Shown: positions 14,059-23,500 of the stretch, piece by piece
Numbering within the stretch: the stretch's first letter is position 1
How the letters are laid out: each line of letters starts with the position of its first letter
Virus record (IMG/VR): IMGVR_UViG_3300042456_000439
Span: 1-24,300 of that record
Length of the DNA: 24,300 nucleotides
Strand: one strand, 5' to 3'
Origin: a virus
The notes under the pieces: model-generated
What the model was told of the DNA's origin: nothing
Database searches by the model: none
What the model saw: only the letters and a program-made list of their open reading frames with translations
Made by a program: the position numbers and the translations under genes

Positions 14059-17000
14059 TTATTTAGCAAATGTAGACTTAAAGCTTTTAACTGCTTCATC
14101 TGGTGAGAATGTATAACCAGAGAAACCCATCAGCTTTAAGAAGTATGCCCAAGATTTGTTAGAACCTTTATCCCATACACCAGTTTGTTTTTGATAGGTT
14201 AGTTTATCTTCATCCCAAGTTAATAAAAACTGATCAAAGAACTTAACAAATCTATCTATAGTACCTGTAATAGCAGATGGTGATTTAGCAATCCTCCAGA
14301 AATCCGCAGGACTTAGATATGAAAAAGTCTCACTCCTCATTCTAATAGCTTGATACATCATAAAGTAATATGCATATGGTAAATCTTCTTTTTCTTCTCC
14401 ATCATCTCCGGTACCCATAAATTCTAATGCTAGAATAAGTGCTCCTAATGCTGCAATGATTGTAAGCTCTGCCACTACTTTTCTAATCTGTGCTTTTTCA
14501 AATGGTGAGTATGTACTCCACTGTTTAAAGATTTGAGTTTTGTATCTGTATGTATCTTTAACTAAAGTTCTTAAGAACACTCTGTACATACCTTCTGTAG
14601 CACCACCAAGTTCTTCATCAAATGAAGCTGACTTAAATCTTCTTTTTATACCTTGGTATAAGTGTTTACGGTACATTAATACAAGTCTACCTCCGGCATA
14701 TCTTTGTAACACACCTTTATCAAAGTCATTATATACACCATGCATTTTTTTATTCAGTGCATGTAATGTATTCATAAAGTCTTGTCTTTGTTTTTCATCA
14801 AAGTCTTTTCTTTCTATAGTACCATCAGCACTAGCTGCATCTATTTGTACTTTATACTCTTTTACTTTTTTCCTATTTTCATCAGTAGTCATTTCATATA
14901 GTATAGGACCATACTTTTCATGAGCTTCTAATAATGTGATTTCTTCACCTGTTTCTTTATCTATAACTTTTGTAGCATCCATTAATGCAAGCATTGTCTT
15001 TACTTGAATTTCATGTTCTGCAAAGTTTTGATTAAAGAATAAAGTATTTGTTCTAAAGAATTTGTTTGCTACACTAGCTGAAACATTTTTACCATACTCA
15101 TCTTTAAAGTTACCTTGTATAGGGTCATAATACTCAGTCAATCTACCTAACCAACTTTCAGCTTTAAGTCTTCCAAAGTCAGCCATATTATCTCCTATTG
15201 TTGCCCAGTATTTGGCTCCGCCTTTTACTAAGTTTTTTCCATTAAAGTATTCACCACCGGCTGCTTCAATTGCAACCTGGATATTACCTTGAATGTTATT
15301 AGCTGTACCTTTAAGTATATCCATAGAAAGTGTAGTAACTGCTGATATACCCATAGCAGTATTTACAATCTTTGATAACTCAAGGCCCCAGATTTTTTCT
15401 GCTTTCTGTGATTCTCCTTGTACAACCATTTCTAAAAATGCTTCCAAGTGCATCTTAGAATAAGAAGTACCATTTGATTTTATATATTCATCAAATCCTA
15501 GTTTTTTAGCAGCAATGTTTAAGATAGATTCACCGGAAGCTGTTGTTACAGCAGTTTCTCTTTCACCAATTATACTTCTGAAAGCTGTGATTTCTGCATG
15601 AATTTCATTCATAGCATTATATCTTCTAGCCATTGAACCAAATTGTAATACAGATTTAATTAAATCTACACTAACATCATCAGCATCCATTGGTTGTGTA
15701 TAATATACAGGTAGCATGGTCATCTTTTCACCAGATAAACTTGCTCTACCATATGGTCTAGTGTCTATTTCATTACCTTCACTGCTAAGATTAGCACCAT
15801 ATAATGCTTGGTCATAGCTTTGAATTGATACTGATTCTTTTAAGTTTGTTTTAACTAAGTTACCAGCTCCTTTTCTATATAACCTTTCATAGTCTTCCAT
15901 AGGAATAGAAGGAAGAATATACCCCATTCTTTGAGACTCAGGTAATAATTCTTGATCTTTTAAGTATATGTCTGTCAGATACTTATGATATTCTCCTTCT
16001 GGTGATATTGGTTGACCTTCTTCATTGTATAGTTTCAACCATTTTTTATTTATGTACTTATCTGATGGTTCTGTTAACTCACCATAAAATGTTTTGACAC
16101 CTGTTTTTTTATCAACATATTCTACTTTTGAAAGCCATTCTTCATATTCTTCATTAGTAATGATACCTTTATTTAACTCATCCCGTTTATTATTTGTTAT
16201 TTTTTGAATTTCTTCAGTAGATTTTGGTTGTCTGTTTTGTTTATACCACTGGTTTCTTTTTATCTTCCATTCCTTTAATCTAGCTTCATACTCTAATACT
16301 TCTTCTGCAGGAGAGTCAGGAGTAATTTTTGGTTTTGGATTTGTTTTGTAAAATGCTTGTTCTGCATCTTTATATAAATTAAGATCATACTTTTGTACAA
16401 AAGACATCTTTTTATCAAAGACAAGTTCACCATTTTCTTTTACAGGCTTCCCTTTAATATCTCTTCTTAATACAGAAATTTCTTCATAAAGACCTGCATT
16501 AAATTCTGCAATATTGTTAATGCTTCTTCCGGATTTATCTCTAAATTCTTTAAGTTTTTCTACAGCTTCATCTCTCTCAGCTATATCTTCCATTCTGGAT
16601 CCTTCAAACTGAGACTTAACCATCTTAGCAAATAAAGCTAGAGCACTGTCTTCTGAACTTATTAATGGGTTGAGTAAGTAATCAAAGACACCTTCATCCT
16701 TTAATGACATTTTAAGAATGTTTTCCATTCTCTCTTTGTCAATAAGCATGTTTTGCCATTTGGTTAATTCTTTTTGAGCTGCATTAATGTCACTTGCTTT
16801 TGCAGCATCAGATAGTTCAGAAGCTCTAATTTTTTGAATTCTTTCTTGATAGGTTTTGATCTGTTCATTTATAGTACCTACATTTCTTGTATTTCTTTGG
16901 GCTACTAATACTTCAGCTAATAATGGAGTGATCTCATTTATGTAAGCTGTTCTAATAAAGTTTCTAATTTCAAGTGCTGTAGTTAATTTATCTTGTGGAG

Positions 17001-17559
17001 TATACTCAGACAAGCTTTTTCTTTCTACAGGTTTTCCAAAGTATTCTATAGCATCTGACTTTGATATTTCATCTAGTATAGAATAGTTATTAGCAAAGTC
17101 ATTAATGTTTACCAGACCTTCTAAAAAATCTTTGTTATTTATTTTACCATCTTTAAAATCAGCTACTAAGCTTTTAAAATATTTTTTAGCACCAAGAGCT
17201 TTTTCAAATGAATCTTCTATAAATAGATTTATAGACTCAACACCATTTAGTTCATTAACCATCTTAGTTAATCTAGCTAATTGGGCTTCTTGCTCTCTTT
17301 GGTTTTTAAGTTTTTTTCTACTAAGCTCATACTTCTTTTCTTCCAAGAATACTTTTACTTTTTGCAAAGCTTCAGCAAAGTCTTTAGGAGCTTCTTCTGC
17401 AGGAATATTTGGATTATCTTGAAGTAATTCTTCAAACTCATCATCTTGTTCTTTTACTAATTTGTTCCATTCTTCCAGTGCACGTTCTTCATTGCCATTT
17501 TCTTGGGCAAGAAGTTTTTTCCATTCTTCACTGTTTTTATTTGGGCAACTTCCTAACAT
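14059..17559 (-). CDS. Large virion-associated or ejected protein, unassigned
   Basis: This 1166-residue protein lies directly downstream of the virion RNA polymerase gene; its ATG overlaps that gene's TAG stop by 7 bases (17553-17559). It begins MLGSCPNKNSEEWKKLL, a Cys-Pro-Asn-Lys-Asn opening I associate with large multidomain phage proteins. Residues about 10-450 are highly charged and helical, likely partly coiled coil. The middle contains alternating polar segments without a catalytic motif I can name. One hydrophobic segment lies near residues 1028-1048 (VAELTIIAALGALILALEFMG), followed by an acidic patch and an aromatic-rich C-terminus. Size, place and strand fit the large cargo or ejection proteins carried with the polymerase in crAss-like virions. 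The single membrane segment could help cross the host envelope, which is inference. Confidence 0.6.
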   Translation of the reverse strand: MLGSCPNKNSEEWKKLLAQENGNEERALEEWNKLVKEQDDEFEELLQDNPNIPAEEAPKDFAEALQKVKVFLEEKKYELSRKKLKNQREQEAQLARLTKMVNELNGVESINLFIEDSFEKALGAKKYFKSLVADFKDGKINNKDFLEGLVNINDFANNYSILDEISKSDAIEYFGKPVERKSLSEYTPQDKLTTALEIRNFIRTAYINEITPLLAEVLVAQRNTRNVGTINEQIKTYQERIQKIRASELSDAAKASDINAAQKELTKWQNMLIDKERMENILKMSLKDEGVFDYLLNPLISSEDSALALFAKMVKSQFEGSRMEDIAERDEAVEKLKEFRDKSGRSINNIAEFNAGLYEEISVLRRDIKGKPVKENGELVFDKKMSFVQKYDLNLYKDAEQAFYKTNPKPKITPDSPAEEVLEYEARLKEWKIKRNQWYKQNRQPKSTEEIQKITNNKRDELNKGIITNEEYEEWLSKVEYVDKKTGVKTFYGELTEPSDKYINKKWLKLYNEEGQPISPEGEYHKYLTDIYLKDQELLPESQRMGYILPSIPMEDYERLYRKGAGNLVKTNLKESVSIQSYDQALYGANLSSEGNEIDTRPYGRASLSGEKMTMLPVYYTQPMDADDVSVDLIKSVLQFGSMARRYNAMNEIHAEITAFRSIIGERETAVTTASGESILNIAAKKLGFDEYIKSNGTSYSKMHLEAFLEMVVQGESQKAEKIWGLELSKIVNTAMGISAVTTLSMDILKGTANNIQGNIQVAIEAAGGEYFNGKNLVKGGAKYWATIGDNMADFGRLKAESWLGRLTEYYDPIQGNFKDEYGKNVSASVANKFFRTNTLFFNQNFAEHEIQVKTMLALMDATKVIDKETGEEITLLEAHEKYGPILYEMTTDENRKKVKEYKVQIDAASADGTIERKDFDEKQRQDFMNTLHALNKKMHGVYNDFDKGVLQRYAGGRLVLMYRKHLYQGIKRRFKSASFDEELGGATEGMYRVFLRTLVKDTYRYKTQIFKQWSTYSPFEKAQIRKVVAELTIIAALGALILALEFMGTGDDGEEKEDLPYAYYFMMYQAIRMRSETFSYLSPADFWRIAKSPSAITGTIDRFVKFFDQFLLTWDEDKLTYQKQTGVWDKGSNKSWAYFLKLMGFSGYTFSPDEAVKSFKSTFAK

Positions 17560-20500
17560 AGCTTATCAAGTATTTTTGTTATTTTGTTATAGTCTTCTTG
17601 GGTTTTTGCTTCTGCTAAATTATTGATTATATCAACAATATCATAACCTCTTTCTGCTAATTGTTCTTCTATATTAGTAGTAGCTCTTAGAGTGATGAGT
17701 CTATCAAGGGCTTTATCAATTACTTCAGGATCCACAGGTGCATCAAGACCTGGTTCAGTTTCCTGTTTACCAGTCTCCATATTAATGTTTCTCAAGTATA
17801 TTTCACCGGTTGTGGCATCTACTAAATCATAGTTACCAAACTTATTTAGTCTATACATTCTATTCTCTGAAGTAAATGTCTGAGGTTGAACACCATTGTT
17901 TTTAGCAACTAGATCATTGTATACATTCATGTCTGTATCAATTGTAGCTTCAGGTTTTGGGCTTATAGATGTTTCAGTAGATTGAGTAAATCTTTGGTAC
18001 CCAGTTCTTCCAACTTCAATATAGTTACCTTTTTCAATAGCATCATAAGATAATCCTACTTCTCCTGATCCTCTATCTGTAAAATCAGCTTCTTCTATAG
18101 GTATTAAATATGCATATACAGTAGGATTATTTTCCCCATAGTTTATAGCATAATATGAAGCTTCTTTAATTGCTCTATTATAGTCAAATAAATCATCTCC
18201 TTCTTCATTTGTATAAAATAACATTTGACCTTCATATCTTGCACCCATTGACTCTGCTATTCTTCTAGCATTTTCATTTCTAAATTCACCTGTATATTGT
18301 TTAGATCTATTAGGTTTATCAAATTTTTGACCTCCATGAAAACCTAAAATATATTTTTCACCATCTTTATTTACCTTTTTTAATTCTTCTAAACTATTAT
18401 TTAATAACTGCTGTAGATTTTTTTCAAACTCTTCTTTAGGAATTGATGTTGTAACTTCACCAGGTTGAGTAGATGGTTGTGTAAATCTTTTTAATGCTGT
18501 TTCAAGATCATTTATATATAGTTTACTTCTTCTGATAGTATCAGGATTACCATATTTATCAGCTCCTATTTGTAATTGTTCTTTCTGCCTAGAAATCTCT
18601 TTAACTAACTCATCTTTAGCAAAAGGTTTTAAATATTTTTCTACACCAGACTTTAACTCTTCAGAATAAGTTTCATTATATATTTTATTCACTTCATCTA
18701 TTGTTAAAAGAATTGGTGCATTAGCAGTATCCTTATAATCTATTGTTCTATAAGGACTTTGCCAAATATAATTATCTATAATTTGAAAGTCAGTAATTTT
18801 TGGTTTAGGAGCTGTATATAAGTTAATTAAAAAGTCTACAAACTCTTTTGGTAAATTTTCATTTATAAAGGCATCTATTTCTGATCTTCTTAGATTTCTT
18901 TTTGTTTCAGGGTTTGTTACTTGCTTATATAAATTTGAATTAGTGTCATACTTATAAAGATTAAATGCTACATTTTTATCTAAGTCTTTTTTTGGTGTTA
19001 TCATAAATTCTGAATCACCAACTGTAAATACAGCACTACCATAATCAAGACCAGTTTTAATTTCTTTTACATTATTTATTTCAGCCGGTTTTGTATAAAC
19101 TTTAGCTTCAGATGGTTCAGTAGATGGTTGTTTCCAGTTATATTTATTAATTAAATAATCTAAAGCTGAAGCATGTGAAGGCTCTCCTAATTCAGCATAA
19201 TACTGAAGTTGTCTTCCTTTTAATTTGCCAGATTTTAAAATATCTAAAATAAAAGCTCTTCTTTCTGGTTTAACATTTATAAATTTATCTGTAGTAAGCC
19301 AATCAATGTAATTTAAAACAGCTTCTTTTGTAGAATTTGTTTTAATTGTTCCTGTTCTATTAAAACTAGCCCAAGGATTTGAGAAGCTTTTTACATCACT
19401 ATCTACTTCCATAGTGTATACTCTACCTTTATCTTTTGCTTCTTTTACATTAGCATCCCTGTCATACTTACCATCTTTAGTTTTTATATTAGAAATGACA
19501 ATATTTGGAGACAAAGTTTTATTACCTAATTGAGAATATATTGTTTCAAAATCTTGAGTAGATGGTTGAGTAGGAGCTTGAGAAGCAGTGTTTTTATAAA
19601 CATCTCTGATAGCTTGTTTACCAGCTTCATTTATTTCTCTAGTACCAACACCAGCAAATTTCTTTGTTAAAACAGGAGTATCAGTTTGATCAAATCTACC
19701 TTTCTGTCCTGGTATATCTGAGTCTACAAGTCCTTCTGGATTATACTTCATCCAAACATTATAATTTAGATCAAATACATATACTGGTTTACCAAGATTA
19801 ATGGCCATTTGTACAGCATATCCAGTACCACCATCAACTTGAAGAGCTTTTACTTTATAACCTTTGCTATTAGTATCACCTTCTTCTAAAATTTTACCCA
19901 CTGCAAATACTGCATCTGCTGCTTTAGCTTGAAGATAATCTCTTCTTACTAGTCCACCTGAATAATAAATACTTTTTCCTTCCGCATTTTTAGCATTAGG
20001 ATTATTCCAATCATATGTTAATGGTTTTCTTCCTAAATCACTAGCAGCTTTTTGATATGCATCTTCAACTTCTTTAATTTGTTCAGGAGTGAGTTTTTGT
20101 AAAGTCTGTGGTTTATAATCTACTTGTTTTCCTATTCCAAATTCTTTACCTATTTCAGCCCATGCTGTATCACTACCTATTGCTCCACCGGAATAGTTTG
20201 TATATTCTGGTAACTGATTAGTAGGTTCTGTAGGTTGAACATCTTCTTTCTTAGTGATATGCATACCTGTTGCAAGGTTTACATTCTCATAGTAGTACTC
20301 ACCGGTCTCTTGATCCAGCATGTCATATGTACCATATTGATTTTTAATCCATATAGCACTTTGCGGCATACCTTGTCTCTTACCGGTAGCGGAGTTATAG
20401 AATGCAGGGAATAAAGTTTTAGATGTAAAGAATCTTTCAGGTCTTTTGCCTCCAAGTTTTTTAACCATTTGGTTAAATAAATCTACATCTTCCTGGTTTA

Positions 20501-23500
20501 TTAATCTTACTAGAACTATATTTTCTCCTTCCTCATCATCAAATGTTTCTAATGTACCATCATTACTTGGTTTAGATGCTTCTGATGTTGCAAGATCACT
20601 ATGAATATATCCTTCAGGAGAAACAAGATAGTTCTTAAACTTATCCATGCTAACAACTGTTTCAAATATTTCATCCAGTGTTTCAGTGCTTAAGTAATTA
20701 CTAATGAATGCTTTAGATCCAGCAGTAAGAATATCTTTATATTCTACAGGATCTAATGCTTTAACAAAACCTAATCTTGTTTTACCTACACCATGCTGAT
20801 AGAACATGTTAAGTGAGAACAAATTAAACATCTCAGATATTCTTTGGTTATCACTTTCATTTTCTTCATCAGATTTATTTTTGTTCTGAACTTTAGTTAC
20901 ACTTGGGTCAGCTAAGTTTCTAAGATTGTTATAATATACGGAAGCTAGTTCTCCTTGGGCCTCTTTCTGGTTATTTAACTGTAGAACTTTTACACCATCT
21001 GTATTTGTACCTGGAGTTAATTGAGCTGTGATAGGATAATTAACTTTAAGTGTATCACCAAACTCATTAATTAAATTCAACAAAGAATCAGAATAACTAT
21101 ATTTGGTTTTACCCATGATATACTTATTATTGAAGCTAGCTCCTAGGGCTCTTTCTGATATGTAACTTTCATATGCATCATTAGCATTACCCATAGCAAG
21201 TACTCTTCTTAGGAAGTCACTATTGTTTTCAAGAGATTCAATTGGGTGATTTACTCTATTAGACTCTCTAGCTATAACATATCTGTAATAACTTGCTAAT
21301 GTTTGAAACGGATCATCTTTGATTTTAAATGTATCTAAACCTCTAGAACCATAATTATTCTCAGCCGTACTTGTTTCTAAGTATGCTTTGTTTGCATAAT
21401 CAGTTTCAATTCTGCGGGTATTAATTGCAATACCTTCTTCTACTATTTCAACATCTGTATCTAACTCATCTACTTTAATAACTGGTCTGTTATCTGTATA
21501 AGTATCTGGGATATTTACTAGTTCTCCTTTTGCATTACGGAAGTTAGACAAATAGTTTTGATAGATATAGTTTATTACTGCATTGTTAAACAATGTACTG
21601 AATCTTTCTTGTCCATTTATACCTTTACCAAATGTAGGGTTGTTTCTAATTTTAGAAGCTTTAGATTGATCTACAAATGCATTACTGATATATTTAGTTA
21701 TCTCAGGATTAAGCCTTAGATTAAACAAAGGCTCTGTAAGCTTTTTAATTAAATCATCTTGATTAAATGAAGATAGTATAGATTCTTTAAGTAATCTATT
21801 TAAGAAGTCTTGATCTATTGAGTTACTCTTTCTTAATTCTTCATAAGATTCCATTCTTTTAAGCACCTGTTGTACTGTAGTAAGCTTACCAGTATCCGGG
21901 GAGAATGTCTGTTGCAAATCATTCATAGCTTTAAACTGTCTTTCCAGTTCAAGATAGTTCATGAATAATGCAAGAGCCGTCATTGACTTGTTATCTTTTA
22001 CACCATCTTTTAGTGTTTTTGTAGCAAGATTTCCTTTTGGTAAATACTTATTTGATAACACTTCGGTAGCAAAAGCAAAGTTCTCTGTACTGTTTATAGC
22101 ATTGCTGTAAAAATAAACTGTAGAATCATTACTCATATTTTCCATGGTAGATATTCTCTCAATATTTTCAGGAGCTAAACCACCACTATTTAATTTAGCC
22201 AACAATTCTTTTAAAGTAATTTCTTTAACACCGGATACTTTCTTTATTTTGTAATAATACTTTTGGTCTTCACCTGTAATCTTTAAACCATTAAGAACAT
22301 ATCTTAATTTAGCTACATTGATTTCATCATATAATGGAGTTAAATCAGCTTGGTAAAAATTCTTAAGCAAATTGTTTATGATATTATTTGCAGGACTACC
22401 TTTTTCTTTTTTACCAATTATGCTAGAATATGCACTTTTACTTAATTTTTCTTTTTCAAAATACTCAGCAATAAGAGGTTGGTTTAAGAAAAAGAATATT
22501 TGTTCCTCATCTACTCCGGCCTGAAGCATGTAACTAAATACATCCATAGCTTCCGGAACCAATTTTAATTCAAATGGGAATGATTCTTTAGCTCTATCTA
22601 AGATACCTTGTAGAGAGTGAGATGATACATCAGATATGCGGGAACCTCTTTGAGTTCTTTCTCCAGATAATGATATAACTTCTTGACCTTGAGCATTTCT
22701 AGTTTTGTTATGAGCAAATCTCATAACTACAGGTAATGTGTAACCTGTCTCTATAGTTTTATTTAATGCTTCAATGAAAGCAGAAGCTTTATATGTAGCC
22801 GGCATTATAGCACCTACAGATTTATATATAGGGTGACTCTTAGTTAACTTAGCCATTATACCCAATGAAGCTTCTAAAGATAAGTTAGCATCATGTTTGT
22901 ATAAGTTATAAGTAGCCTCAAGTACTCTAGTTGGACTAATTACAGTTTTTCTTTTGCCATTTTTATCAGCTGCAGAAAGTTTAGGTGCCTGACCATGAGT
23001 ATTATCATATCTGTTGTAACCTGTTTTGTTTTCTTCTAACTCAGGTACATATGTGTCTACCAGATAAGTTCCATTTGGCTTAGTTAAATAAGCATAGTTT
23101 TCCGGCAACATTAGGATTTCTACAGCAGCATTTTTAAATCTGTTTTGTAGATACTTTTTCTGTTCAGCAATTAGAGCTCTTGAAGATGGTCTTCCTTTTA
23201 TAGACTTCTTAGCTTTCTCAAGTGCTTGAGTTTCTTTAAGTAGAGTTTCAAAGTTATCTACTCCTTTAGAAACAACTTTACCTTCTCTGTCTATATTAGG
23301 GAAAGTCATAAATAACTTATCACCGTCAAAGTCAGATCCAGCTTTTGCAACTATCTCAGTTGGTACTATAATACTATTACCAAATGCTTCAGGTAAGAAA
23401 TGCCATACTGTTGCTGCTTCAATTGTATTGGTAGCATCATTAGGGATCCTTGGACCAAACATAGTTACAGCATCCTTATTAGCTTCTAACCATTTAGGAT

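Noticed and set aside
17105-17422. Rightward open frames inside the leftward giant genes, such as 17105-17422, 14540-14923 and 23653-24030
   Set aside because: They are Ser/Leu/Phe-rich translations of the antisense strand of real genes, with no start context or neighbours. They are shadows.
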